Below, piece by piece: positions 36,253 to 48,814 of a stretch of DNA of 64,000 nt. Within the stretch, counting starts at the first letter, position 1, and the number at the start of each line of letters is the position of its first letter. The notes beneath the pieces are model-generated. The model saw only the letters and a program-made list of their open reading frames with translations, was not told where the DNA came from and searched no databases. The stretch comes from Agroathelia rolfsii. Taxonomy: Eukaryota; Basidiomycota; Agaricomycetes; Amylocorticiales; Amylocorticiaceae. The stretch covers positions 3,348,001 to 3,412,000 of the forward strand of contig JABRWF010000001.1 of the NCBI GenBank assembly GCA_018343915.1, read 5' to 3'. A program made the position numbers and the translations under genes.

Positions 36253-38915
36253 ATTTGCATTTCTGCTTGCTGTTGTAGTGATTTAATAGTAACGAACTAT
36301 GTGATGCCCTCTTGTAACGACTTGAAGAACATGATTTGATTTGATTTTCTTTTTTTTCCTTCTCTTACTTTTGTTGTCACACTTCTTTTTCCTTATGGGT
36401 TCACGGTTCGTCGATCTTATCAGTTAATCATAACCGTGTAAACTTACTACGACGATGTTGCCCCTCCCGCCCGCGGCGTCCCGGATGCACTTCGATGCTT
36501 AGTAAACGGAAGCATAATTTGTTATCAAGCTTGAAGGAGCGGAAGGAAATCAATGCGGGGAAAAGGGAGCCTGAGAGGAAGTAAACACGTTTTGATTCTT
36601 GTCTTTCTTTGTCTCTCAATCAATTGCTTTCAATATCCAATACTGGCTATCGCTGGGCAGTGTATTGAACTTCATACTATCATGTGATGGTTTTTTCAAT
36701 GCCTACCAACTTCCCTGGCAATGCATTTGCCATACACATACTTATTCGACGGCGTTGGATTGGAGATCATAATATCTGGTCCATCAAATTAGCTCAGTTC
36801 CACTGTGCAAATGACCGTCAAGAATCAGATCATATGCTCTTTTTTTAATTATATTTATTACCGTACTGCAGTTGAGTATACCGCCCTATCGCGCATGCTG
36901 TCGTGACCGCGCCGACCGGTCTTCTGCTGTCATTAGTAGTGTGAGGCTAATAGAAATCGGATACGCCTCGAGGTTTAATATCAGAGATTCGAGACGCCTG
37001 CAGGCAGGCAAGCTTCCGGCTTGCTGTCGGAAACCACCATCTCAGCACTCCAGATCCATTCAGTTGGGGCTGGTCCAAATCGTATAGGCAGAAAGATGTT
37101 TCTGGATTATAACCGCTGAGTGATGGTGCTCGATGAGGGCGATGAGATGTCATCGGAGGTGTTAACGATATACATTTGAATGGGTCGGCAGGGAGTACAG
37201 CTATGACGCCTAGTGCAACAGATCAATGCACGTATGCATGCACTGTGTTGCTTTTGCGAGCCCACCGGGGAAGACCCTGCTGTGTTCCACGATGCATGAC
37301 CTCTGATCATAGTAAGTTGAGAATAGATTACGTTTTGGTGAGATGGATGATGTGGGCTATAAATTTAAAACATGAGACGTTGTCATCCTTGCTGGTACTG
37401 TACGTTTATGGGTTAATCGACGACGAGGCAAGGCAAGTCGGCGACTATGATGATAGACAAGGTAGTCAGCAATAAGTGCTATCTCGCAAAGTCAAGTTGA
37501 GATGATCGTCAAGATTCCGGAAGCTAACCCTCTCTCTCCATCAGGCTTCCTCTAGCAAGCGCCGGGCCCTTTTGCGAAGTCGTGTCAATGTCAGATAAGC
37601 AGTCCGTGGTGATAATCGTTTATCGATCAATCTTTCAGCTACGATATGTTCTTCAAGTTATGGCTCTGTACTAGCAAACGTGTAATGATTATACATTTCC
37701 CGCTTATTAATCAATCGAAGTAAAGCACCTTTTTTTTTTGCATGATGGTGATGAGATGAGATGCAAGAGATGTATAGAAGGTACGTCATCAGAAACGGAT
37801 ATTATAAGCCTGGTCATGCATAGATGGGTCATCATTATCATCAGGATAGCCATGGATTTGGAATTATTTCCTGTGGGGTTGTCGGGGATAGAGATGCGGG
37901 ATTGATGGTATTGGATACGATGGATAGTCGCAATACGTCGAGTAACGACATCATCATCGATGGTACATCTAGTGTTTGATTTGGATGGCTGGTAATACAT
38001 GACGCTGTGGCTGTTTTCCTTGACGAGGTAAGTCTGGACAACAAAGAGCGTTGTATTCGATATTGAGGGTTACCAGTCACTGATCAGCAATGGGGATAAA
38101 TTAACCTACGTAGACTAAGAAAGCCGGGCACAAATCGAGCAAGGCCCAGAACATGGTACACAGCACCAAGAGTGGATAAGGCGCCTTCCACCGGATGGTG
38201 CTACCCGCAGCTACTAGATGATGGTTAAGGAAATGAATAAAGCAAGATGGCTCAATTTAAAAAAGAAAAGAGAGGCGAAAAAAAAATAGTCTTGTGTTCA
38301 GCCGATATTTTCATCTACGATGCCATTGGAACAACGATAATGAATAATAGGCCATTGATTGGGCCAAGAGGCAGAAGTGCCAGTGGCGTGCAGAATGGGA
38401 CAAGCGGCGGTGTCCCAATGTGTGCCAGCGAGATTCCGAGATCCGACACTGTTGGCGTCCTCCAGCCCCGGCACCCCTTGTACTCATCCTCCCATCTCCT
38501 CTGTTCCACTCCCCACTCTTCTCTGTTTTCTTCTATACAAGTTCCCCTTGAATACAAAGCAAATTTATAGAATCATCAGTGAGCATTTTTGTTCGGATTC
38601 TCATAGGATTTTTCTGTTCCGTCGCTCGGCATCAACAAAGAGCTCTCTCGACCTGTGCACTCCGCAAGGCGCTCCAAGGCCGGAACACTAGCCAGCAATT
38701 TTTGTGGTCTTCAGGTTTCTGGCGGGTGTTGTATGTCATTAGCAGTGTCTCTGAGCTCATTCGGGTGCTGCTCTATGGAGGCTGAGGCCATTTTGACCAT
38801 CTTGGGTTAGAAGACCTCGAGTTTTGTTACTCTTGCCACATGTATCATTCACGTAAAGATTGGCGATGATGGTGACATGAACCGCTGCCGTTGCCGCTTT
38901 TGAATTCCTCGGCCA

Positions 38916-38922
38916 TATAAAT
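38916..38922 (+). promoter_or_regulatory. Possible TATA element of the casein kinase gene
   Basis: TATAAAT lies 83 bases before the kinase start codon, a plausible TATA distance for a short leader. No transcription start data support it. Confidence 0.3.
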
Positions 38923-38998
38923 CGCATTAGCTCCTTCGCCTGATGCTAATCCTTTCTCTTCCCCCTCAATCCACAGAATCGAACAACATAAGCAAATC

Positions 38999-40265
38999 AT
39001 GTCCGAAGGTGCTTCCCACAAACTTGATCTGCGTGTAGGTGGTAAATACCGCCTTGGCAAGAAGATTGGCTCCGGCTCTTTCGGTATGTCGATCAACCTT
39101 GCATTTAAAAACCTGAGCGCCGTCTAATAGCTCTGTAGGTGACATCTACCTCGGTGTTAACATCATCTCTGGTGAAGAAGTCGCTATCAAGCTCGAATCA
39201 GTGAAAGCCAAGCACCCCCAGCTCGAATATGAGTCCAAGGTCTACAAGACGCTCGCCGGCGGTGTTGGCGTACCGTTCGTGAGGTGGTTCGGCACCGAGT
39301 GCGACTACAATGCCATGGTCCTTGACCTTTTGGGCCCCTCTCTGGAGGACTTGTTCAACTTTTGCAACCGCAAGTTTAGCTTGAAGACTGTCCTTCTCCT
39401 GGCCGATCAGCTGGTAGGCTTCCCCTTTTGGCATTATGGTTTCGGTTCATCCCTAATGCTATTGTCACAGATCTCCCGTATCGAGTATATTCACTCTCGC
39501 AACTTTATCCACCGTGACATTAAGCCTGACAACTTCCTCATGGGCATCGGCAAACGTGGCAACCAAGTGAATGTTATTGACTTTGGTCTCGCCAAGAAGT
39601 ACCGTGACCCCAAGACGCACCTCCACATCCCGTACAGGGAGAACAAGAACTTGACGGGAACTGCTCGTTACACTTCCATCAACACACATCTTGGTGTTGA
39701 ACAAGCTCGTCGTGATGACTTGGAGTCGCTCGCCTATGTTCTCATGTACTTCTTGCGTGGCGCTCTCCCGTGGCAAGGCCTGAAGGCTGCTACCAAGAAG
39801 CAGAAATACGATCGCATTATGGAGAAGAAGATGACCACGCCCACCGACCTTCTCTGCCGTGGCTTCCCCAACGAATTTGGCATCTTCTTGAACTACACTC
39901 GTGCTCTCCGCTTCGATGACAAGCCGGACTATTCCTACCTCCGCAAGCTCTTCCGCGACCTCTTCGTCCGTGAGGGCTACCAGTACGACTATGTCTTTGA
40001 CTGGAGCGTCCATCGCGTTGCCCAGGACGAGAGCCAGGCTGGGTCGAGCGCCAAGACGGCTGGCGCTAGGCGCAAGGTCGTCCAGGAGGAGGATGAGTAC
40101 AGGGCGAGCGACAGAATGTGAGTATCGCTTTCACGGGTAGCCTGTCTCCCGTCTTTAATTTATCTGGTTAGGCTTCGTTCTCACACTCGTCAGGCGCAGC
40201 AAGCCTCAAACCAGGCCTCAGTAAACCAGCAGCCGCGCCGTGGCGGTGAAGGCGAGTTGTGGTAG
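38999..40265 (+). CDS. Casein kinase 1, delta/epsilon type, 366 aa
   Basis: Serine/threonine kinase. Four exons: 38999-39083, 39139-39413, 39471-40117, 40172-40265 (1101 nt). The Gly-rich loop IGSGSFGDIYLG spans the first intron. Then come the ATP lysine in VAIKLE (about Lys46), the catalytic loop HRDIKPDNF (Asp136), DFG at 157-159, and the CK1-specific KKYRD and [14 protein letters not shown] segments replacing the usual APE motif. A basic segment [12 protein letters not shown] lies in the C-lobe. The tail of about 70 residues is Gln/Arg-rich and lacks the C-terminal cysteines used for membrane anchoring by yeast Yck1/2, so a soluble nuclear/cytoplasmic Hhp1/Hrr25-like kinase is the best guess. 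Confidence 0.95.
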
Positions 40266-41814
40266 ATGATGTCTTTATCTCCGTCTGTCGTCTGTACAGG
40301 CTTGTCTTCTGGATCGATTTCCCTGGTGTTGGATGGTTTTTGGGCAGGCCATCTGACGTTTTCATCTTGGGTTTATTGCTGAAAGAGGGCGTGTTTTCTC
40401 GGTTGTGGTGCTGTTGTTATACATCAGCTGGCGAGTCGCGGTAGGAGTACTTTGAGGGCAGGACACGCGTAGGTGTCTGCTGTGAAACAGCGGAGCGATT
40501 AGAAGGAGACGATGCACGTCAAGCCGTGTGCTTTGTCATCTTTTATCCGCGGTCTTGGTCCCTCGATGCTGTCTGGGAGGGCTGTCTTGGGAAGGAACAT
40601 CGTCAGGATGTCCCGACCTTGACACCACCCTCAATATCATATATACAGCGATTTTCAGCAAGGACGCTTTTTTTCTTTTCACGCCTGGCTAGGTCATGAA
40701 TAACCGCGCCAGGCCGCCTCGTTCCTATTTATCTCACTCACATAGTCCCCAGTTCCCTTGGCGCCTTATTCTTGCTGATTATTCAAGTTACAAAGATCAT
40801 TGACATTCATTCCTTTTTTACGTTTTCATAATCCTCTTTTTTCTTGTCTTCTTTTCAGACGATACGTATACCAGCTTTCCCCCATCACTCACATTCCTTG
40901 TAAAACCCATCCCAATGTTTCTTTTTCTCTCTTTCTTTCCTCTGTTTCCCCCCCCCCCCATCCCATGTCTTTTATCTCTCCTTCCCCCCTCATCATTTCA
41001 CTCTTGCGACCCATTGTTGTCCTCCCTTCGTCTTCTCATGTTGCAACACTGTTTTGATCGCCCTATCAGACGGTGTACGCGCATGGAACGACCTGGGAGA
41101 GGGCGCCAAGGCGCAGATTAGTCGGGCAAGAGCGACTGGATCCCGCAGAGGTATTGTTATAGCGACGACGGTTGATGCTGTGGAGGTTGGTATGTAGATG
41201 GTGGTTGTAGGAGGTGCTGCGTATGGACAAGGCGATGACGATAACTAGGTAGTGCTTTGCTTGTCTTTTCCCAGAAACAGAAATGCAATGATGTATATGA
41301 CTTTCTTGAAAATAAAATCATAGTGATTACATGTGCATTGTTATCTCGACTGGTGTGATATGGGTGGTAATTATAGCAGTAAGCGAGCGATAAGTGTAGC
41401 CACTAACATGGGAAGGACTGTTTATGAGCGGACCAGCCGGGATGGCTATACCGCAGTAAGGGGCAGATCCGTGCTCCGTGCCCCCTTGACCGCCGGGTGT
41501 TGCTGTTGCCAGAAACGGGATCATCCTCTATCCTTTGCTAGATACCCATCCCATCCCATCCCATCCGCACACACTCTCTGTAACCGCACTCTCTCTGTAA
41601 CCAACCCAGTCCTCTCTTTTCCCCTCCTTCCGTCTGTCAGTTCCAGCACTTATAAGCACCGACGGCACTCGGCTCGCCAGTCTCTCACTAGATCCAACTG
41701 TCCCTGCCTCTATTCCGCTCTCCCGCATTCCGTTCCTTTTTATTTGCCTTCTGACGTCGTTGCCTCTAAATTTATTTCCCAACCCTCCAATTCCATTCCC
41801 CATTTGCTCGTGCC
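40266..41814. other. Intergenic between casein kinase and chitin synthase
   Basis: No gene seen. Two pyrimidine-rich blocks occur, 40850-41050 and 41537-41800. The second directly precedes the chitin synthase start and is probably its promoter and leader; it also contains TATAAG near 41650. Confidence 0.45.
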
Positions 41815-44800
41815 ATGGCTTATCGCCAACAACACGATCCTTACTATGGCCAACATAATCAGCAGCAGTATCCTCAACAGCAGTATCATACTGGATACAA
41901 CACGCAACAGCAACAACACACAGGCTATTCGCAGTACCAAAACACGGGTTACGGAAACCAGTATTCTACCTCTCCCGCTGTTGCCCAACATGCTCAGCCT
42001 GTCTCCGGCCTTGAATATCCCCCTCAACCCGATTATGCTGCATCTGACCACTCCCATGGCGGCGGCGGTGGTGGCGGCTACTACGATGATAACAAGTCCA
42101 TCAAGTCCTACGCGTCCCATGCGCCTCTGAACGGCGCGTATGACATGAGCCAGGTCAACCTGCTTCCACCTCTGCCATATCAGCAACAACAACAACAACA
42201 ACATCAGCAGTATCCGCCCGTGTCGAACTACCAGCAGAGCGTGTACAATGGCAAGAGCGCCGCGGGCTACTCCGCTGCGCGGGATAAGCTCATGAATCGC
42301 CGCTCGATGCGTCAGGTTGAGCTGCAGAATGGAAATCTGGTGCTGGATGTGCATGTGCCTTCGAGTATTGTACCACCGCAGTATAGTGATGTGGAGGAGA
42401 TGACCAAGGTTTGTTGTTGCTCTTTTGATTATTCGATTTGTAAAACAACATGTTGATCTGATTTCTCTCTCTCTCTCTCCCCCTGAAAAGATGCGTTACA
42501 CGGCGGCAACTTGTGATCCAGACGAATTCATGCGCAACAAGTACTCCCTGCGCCCGTATCTTTACGGCCGTCAGACGGAGCTGTTCATCGTAATGACCAT
42601 GTATAACGAGGATGAAATCTTGTTCGTCAAGACCATGAATGCGTGAGTGATTGCCAAGACGGCAGTTGTTAATTCGGAATCGGCCAGCTAATCTTGGCAT
42701 TTCTTTTCCTCCAAGTGTAATCAAGAACATCGCTCATTTGTGTGGCCGCACAAAGTCAAAGACTTGGGGTCCCAATGGGTGGAAGAAGGTTGTTGTTTGT
42801 GTCGTTTCTGATGGACGTAGCAAGGTCAATAAGCGTACCTTGCAAGTCCTGACTTTGGTAAGCATGATTCTATTGGAAGTCTCCCCCTTATGGATGTATA
42901 CTCAACGCGCATTTAGATGGGCTGTTACCAAGAAGGTATCGCCAAGGACAGTGTTGCCGGCAAGGATGTCACGGCGCATATCTTTGAATACACCACCAAC
43001 GTTATTGTCTCTGATACGGGCGACGTCACGACTGGCTCGTGTCCTGTCCAGATCATCTTTTGCTTGAAGGAGCAGAATAAGAAGAAGTTGAACTCGCACC
43101 GATGGTACATAGATTCTCATCATCTTCTTTTGTGGATAGGAGGTCCTGACACGGAGTGCCTTCCCCTTCCTCAGGTTCTTCAACGCATTCGGCCCTCTAG
43201 TCAAACCCAACGTCTGTGTTCTCCTTGATGTTGGCACAAAGCCGACTGGGACCTCCATTTACGAGCTATGGAAATGTGAGTGGATAATATCATATTAGAA
43301 TTCTAGCTCCGAAATCTAATTTGAGTTTTGGTCAGGCTTTGATAAGCACCCGGGCGTTGGTGGTGCATGTGGAGAGTAAGCTACTTGTGAAGGCAGTTTA
43401 TACCACTTTATTTATATTGGTTTTAATCCCCAGGATTTGCGTTGATACCGGTCGCGGCTGCTCTCTGCTTCTTACCAGCCCTCTTGCCGCCTCTCAGAAC
43501 TTCGAGGTAAGTTATTCAAATATACAACGTTTTTGTTGTACCTCATATTCACTACCCGACACAAATATCTAGTACAAGATGTCTAATATCTTGGATAAGC
43601 CACTGGAGGTAAATCACAATCTATTCGGCTTCATGTGCTGTTTGCTCAAATATAGGCTATCAGAGCGTCTTCGGTTACATTAGTGTCCTTCCTGGTGCCT
43701 TCAGTGCATACAGATACAAGGCGCTTTTGAACGATGCCAGTGGCAGAGGTCCTCTTGCGTCGTACTTCAAAGGTGAAACTATGCATGGTGGTGGACCAGA
43801 TGGTGCCAGTATTTTTGGTTAGTTGTGTTTATTATTTTCCACCAAAGCATTTGCTTACCAATATCTACACACACCACTTGTTAGAGCGTAACATGTATTT
43901 GGCGGAGGATCGTATTCTCTGTTTCGAGATCGTCACCAAACGACATGAGGCTTGGGTGTCCGTATACTTTGTTTTACCCTAAGAAAAAAGGTGACTGATT
44001 GTGAATCTTTAGTCTGAAATACGTCAAAAGTGCCAAGGCATCCACTGATGTGCCTACCACCGTATGTACATTCCTAATATCCAATTTTTCCAACGATCTG
44101 AAAGGTTTTCTTCTTTTAGGTCCCCGAGTTCATTTCCCAGCGTCGTCGTTGGCTCAATGGCTCCCTATTCGCATCCATCCACGCTACCGTCTTCTGGTTC
44201 CGCATCTGGACGTCTGGCCAGGGTTTCTTCCGCAAACTGCTGCTCCAGTTCGAATTCATCTACAATGCGGTTCAACTCCTTTTCACTTGGATTTCCCTCG
44301 CAAATTTCTACTTGGCGTTCTTCTTCGTACGACTTCTGTCTCGTTGTAGCGGTTCCTCTGTAGCATTTACCTTGTTTCGCCTTTTCAGCTTGTTTCCTCT
44401 GCCACATCCAACTCCAGCACAGATGCGTTTGATTTCATCCGCAAGGGTGCCGGAACGGCTGTGTTCGAAGTGATTCTCAAGGTGAGCTGTCACTGAGTGA
44501 TTGTTATATGGATACCTCTTACTGATTGAATTCTCCCTCAGCTCTACATTGGTCTCATCGTCGTCGTTCTAATCTGTTCCCTCGGCAACCGACCCCAGGT
44601 AATTCGATTAGCATCTTATTACCATCAAGGATTAACAAGATGATTTCTTTTTAAATACTTTAATAGGGATCAAAATGGATATATGTTACTGCCATTCTCC
44701 TCTTCGGCCTCTGTAATGTTATCACACTGTGGTGTGCTGCATACACGGTTTATCTTGCTGTACCGCATACTGTAGCAGGTTGGGAAAATGCGCCCAAGTA

Positions 44801-45749
44801 AGTTGACTCCTTTTGGTACCCTAGGACGCCTGCTCAATGACTTATGTTTGTACAGCCTTGTTGAACACAACGCTACGTTCCGTGATATCGTCGTCTCGCT
44901 CGCGGCCACATACGGTCTATACTTCATTTCGTCATTCATGCATTGGGAGCCTTGGCATATGTTCACGTGCTTCATTCAGTATATGTTCTTCCTTCCTAGT
45001 TGTAAGCGTTTTACCTCTCCTGCTCCAGTTGATTGTTCACTGACTTTGACATACGCAGATGTCAATATCCTCAGTTAGTACCTGTCTTTGTAGCTATTTT
45101 TTTTTTCGGCAACCTCTTATATATATATATATATATATTAGTGATGTACGCAATGTGCAATCTCCACGATGTTACCTGGTGAGTATTACAATAATTTACC
45201 ATTCAGGCTTGATTCAATTACTGACACAAAAACTTACACAGGGGCACCAAGGGCGACAACGGCGCTGCCAAGGACCTGGGTGGCGCCAAGAAGGTCAAGA
45301 GCGAGGACGGCAAGGTGATGATGGAAGTTGCCCTACCCGCGGCAAAAGAGGACGTCGAGCAGCTTTGGCAGGCGTCGCGCTCTGCGCTCAAGTACAGGCC
45401 CCCCGAAGAGAAGGAGCACCGTGATGCTGCCACGAAGCAGGCCGACCACGACCGAAACAGCCGCACAAACGTCGTGCTGTCGTGGATCGCGACGAACATG
45501 GTCCTCATCCTCGTCTTCACGTCGGAGGCATTCATCAATTGGGTACAGGACCATGTGATGTCGACGACGGATACGACGTTTAATCCGTACCTGACTTTCC
45601 TGTTCTATGCGCTGTGAGTGGAGACTTTTTGGTGTTATTGTATTGACTGGGTTGGTTGACTTTTATGCTTTCGTTTCAGGGCTGGTATTAGCGCCATTCG
45701 TTTTCTAGGATCTTTCTTCTACTTGGTACTAAGACTACTGGGTTGGTAA
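41815..45749 (+). CDS. Chitin synthase (division 1, class I-III type), 909 aa
   Basis: Processive UDP-GlcNAc transferase of the plasma membrane. Twenty exons: 41815-42408, 42491-42642, 42716-42857, 42917-43104, 43175-43275, 43336-43375, 43434-43506, 43573-43608, 43664-43817, 43885-43957, 44013-44061, 44120-44326, 44389-44481, 44542-44598, 44667-44797, 44856-45001, 45059-45073, 45142-45178, 45242-45613, 45680-45749. They total 2730 nt. The first 195 residues are Gln/Tyr/Gly-rich ([11 protein letters not shown] type). The catalytic core follows: [76 protein letters not shown], and the hallmark QRRRWLNGS. Seven or so C-terminal membrane helices close the chain. The exon 10 donor is GTCCGT. The class is not certain. 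Confidence 0.95.
45119..45138. repeat. AT dinucleotide run in a chitin synthase intron
   Basis: Ten or so TA units lie inside the intron between exons 17 and 18, immediately before the acceptor AG at 45140-45141. The run stands where a polypyrimidine tract would normally be. Confidence 0.85.
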
Positions 45750-47119
45750 GCTCGATTTGTATACGTTCATACGTACACATACACATACATAAATGGGAGA
45801 AGATACCCTTTACCCTCTCATACCAAACACTAACGTCGCACTGCTTTTGTTGCTATTCTTCTTCGGTTTTGAAGTCTGGTTTACTTTTTAACCTTTGTTT
45901 TTTGTTTGTTTCAAGTCTATCTCTTTAATCTCTTTATTCGGTTGTTGATTGTTTTTTTTCCTGTCATTTCCCTTTGCGACCGTTGAATATGGAATGTAGT
46001 TCTACGTAGGATAGGATAATTGCCTTTCTATTCGAGTTTTTCTGCAGCTGATCATGACGCCAATTTGACCAGCAACACACCATGCGGTGCTGTTTCCTCT
46101 TTCTTATTGTGGTGGCACTGAATTGCAGTCACATGCCGTTTACAGTTCGGTCCAATTAAATCCACTGGGAAGTAAGTCCAAGTCAAAAGTGAATGTCGGC
46201 GAACTCCGGAGTCTGCCCTATGTGGTGCTGACGGGCGCTAGTTGCAGCGATGCATCACCAAATTAACCCTTTGGTTCCTTCGAGTCCTTTAAAAGGCATA
46301 AGCTCTCCAGGGGAATTACGCTAAGCCAGTGGCCCATCATTAAACTGCATTCAGATTCATTTCTGATGGATCCAATTTTACTCGAATACTCATTCACGTA
46401 CCTGTGCCGACTCTGTAGAGCTCGTTACCTACCTGGCATAAAAATGCCAGTGTGTCTACATTTCCTCATACTGCTGACTTTACAAAATGCCGTTTTGTTC
46501 ATTCGGTTTATGACTTTAGTGCTTGAGCGGTTCACACCACTGGCATGTCAACAAGTCTCATAGACGTAATAATTTTACTCAAGACCGTGACCAATGGCCC
46601 GATGGCGTCAAGACCCAGGTCTGCTTCAAGTTAGCCTCCCTATCTCTGCATATCAGCATATCCGTTAGCTCGACATTGTATTGTATTGGGCTGAGTTGTC
46701 GCTTTTTGGGTATAGCGAACTGGCAAATTTCTAGATTTGCTCTCAATCAAGCGCAAGCTCAACGCTTTCGCACGATCCTGCGTACCTCGCGGTGATTTGA
46801 CATGGCGGAGAAGCGGTGCCCTGTCAATGGCCTTGAATGCAGTCAGGGTGGCTGACGGATGAGGGCACCATCTACAGGGTAGATGATACAGGAAAAAGTC
46901 CAACACGGACTTGCTACACGCTTTTAGTATATATCATTATCTTGCTTCCACTATATTATATATCATATGCCAAGGAGGGCCGTTATATGAGGAAGTCGAG
47001 AATTTCTGTTGCTGCCCAGTCGCGCTCGTTACCCATCCGCTCTTTTATTCTCTCGCCAGTACCCGAGTCTCGGTCCTGCAACCCAAGTCGCTGAATAGAC
47101 ACTCAAGTAATCCAGCCTC
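45750..47119. other. Intergenic, no gene seen
   Basis: The 3' flank of chitin synthase and promoter of the first DUF6534-like gene. No recognisable coding or RNA feature. Confidence 0.45.
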
Positions 47120-48814
47120 ATGACAGCGACTTTGGAAGTCTCGTCTACTATTGGACCCATCGTGACTGGTGTGGTCCTGAATGCTTTTATCTTTGGGATT
47201 TGTGTCATGCAGTTCAGCACATATTATACTGCAGGATTCAAGGACAGGTTGAGTGTCAGGTTTGTTGCCCATACATGTTCTTTAATCTCTGCAATACGCA
47301 CTGGGAACTAACTTTCCTCACCATTGCATCATAGGACCATCGTTTACTGGTCTATTCTGCTTGATGTATTCCACACAATCAGCTCAACATATCTACTTTG
47401 GATATATGTGGTCGATAACTTCACCAATCCGGCAGTACTTTCAACTGCACCTTGGCCGTATGCTTCTACACCCATATTCATCGCTCGTAAGTTCCCTCAT
47501 TATGCATAAAAATATACCCTGGACTCACGTTAGGTCCTTTAGTGTATGTTCTCCTTTAAGAATATCGAACACGTCGAATCATTGAATGTGTTTTTACGCT
47601 TGACAGCACATCTGTCCCGATACAGCATTTCCTTGCATGGCGCATCAAACAACAGTCATCATCGAATCCAATTTTTGTGTGCTTGTCTCTTCTATCGTTG
47701 TCCCAAGGGACTCTTGGGATCATTATAGGTTCGCGTGCGCTGGCAGATCCCATGTAAGTAATAATGTCGATATATTCATTCTTCTGTGAGCTGATTCCCA
47801 CAATAATTTTTCAGGATCGCTCGCTTTTATAAGCTCGTCCCAATAGTCGACGTATGGAATGGCATTTCAATAGTTTGCGACCTTTCTACAACGTATGCCT
47901 GTTCATTGACATCACTACAAAGGGCTGTTTTGCTTGTGCTCATTCTGTTTTGGGTAGATTCTTTCTTGCAAAGTATTGGAAGCGAGGTCACATACAAGAT
48001 CGTCGTGCATCGCAGCTGAACAGGCATACAGCGTCGTACTATGCCACTCAGAAGGATACAGTGAATGCAATGGACAATATGTTTATACGGCTCATGTTGC
48101 AATTCATTGAGACGGCAGCGTTTCCGCTATTTTTCTGTGTGAGTGCTATTGCTTTTTCATGAATTTCGATCAGTCTTTCGTTGATACAACTGTGTGACTA
48201 GATCATGGACTTCGTCACTTTTGTGAGTAAACGGAGTTGATTCTCTTTATCTCTGCTAAAGCTGGGAGCAGACCGTATTACAAAATACCAATTATCATTT
48301 GATTTTTGGCATTGTGAGCATTACTAAACTCTCTGCATTTGACGAGTTGCTAATCATTGCTCGGCAATCATAGCCTTTGGGACGCATATACACGTGAGTA
48401 ACCTTATGTTCTTTCACCACACATCGTAGAACTAACATTCCTGAATCAGGAACACACTCCTTACCGTATGTTCCTCCGATATATTGATCTGTCCTCAATG
48501 ATTCTCACCAATATTTAGACACTCAATGGCCGCGCTGACCCCAATCAGGACCTAGGGAGCACAATAAATGATACACCTGTCCCACTGTCGACCCTATCTG
48601 GAGATGACGGTGTAAGTTTCGTTTTAACAAACACTTGCAAAGGTTCATGCATCCTGATACCAGCATAACGTATCAGCACCGTTCGATGCTTCATGATGTT
48701 GAAAGCTTCAAATTTTCTCGGATTGAAGGTCTGTCACATCCTGAAAACGCACTGGTGCTCCCGATAGACAGGGACGCTATGCTCTCTCGTCCGAGAACGA
48801 TGGCGCCGGAATGA
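47120..48814 (+). CDS. DUF6534-like seven-helix membrane protein, copy 1, 343 aa
   Basis: Exons: 47120-47259, 47335-47486, 47543 (a single T), 47607-47753, 47815-47892, 47958-48138, 48202-48222, 48269-48313, 48374-48393, 48450-48465, 48519-48611, 48677-48814. They total 1032 nt. The order of segments matches the basidiomycete DUF6534 family as I know it: an N-terminal helix (VTGVVLNAFIFGICVMQF), then VFHTISSTYLLWIYVVDNF, PW, then VPIQHFLAWRI, later IMDF, and the signature LGRIYTNTLLTTLNGR that resembles the family's Y-x-N-S-L-L-A-T-L-N-x-R. Function is unknown; these are plasma-membrane receptor-like proteins in shape only. Neither a direct splice nor simple read-through from exon 2 to exon 4 keeps the frame. 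The single-base exon restores it. A second copy lies 1.9 kb downstream. Confidence 0.8.
47543..47543 (+). other. Candidate 1-nt exon in DUF6534-like copy 1
   Basis: Donor GTAAGT at 47487, acceptor AG at 47541-47542, one T, then donor GTATGT at 47544 and the next acceptor before 47607. C of exon 2, this T and C of exon 4 make a Leu codon that fits the family spacing between PW and the I-Q-H-F helix. A 10-nt exon at 47534-47543 would also keep the frame in this copy but has no counterpart in copy 2. Confidence 0.6.

Larger units (their letters stand above)
34997..38998. other. Gene-free stretch of 4 kb
   Basis: The first 800 bases after the bHLH stop are T/C-rich, as they are behind bHLH gene 1. 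A CT microsatellite-like run lies at 36216-36252. I find no spliced gene, RNA gene or transposon in 35000-38900. The last hundred bases are promoter of casein kinase 1. Confidence 0.45.

Noticed and set aside
39465..40013. 182-codon antisense frame inside the casein kinase gene
   Set aside because: It mirrors codon bias of the kinase exon; no similarity of its own.
47487..47606. Alternative 10-nt exon (47534-47543) in DUF6534-like copy 1
   Set aside because: It keeps the frame in copy 1, but the needed acceptor AG is absent in copy 2 and it would lengthen the family spacing by three residues; kept only as an alternative.
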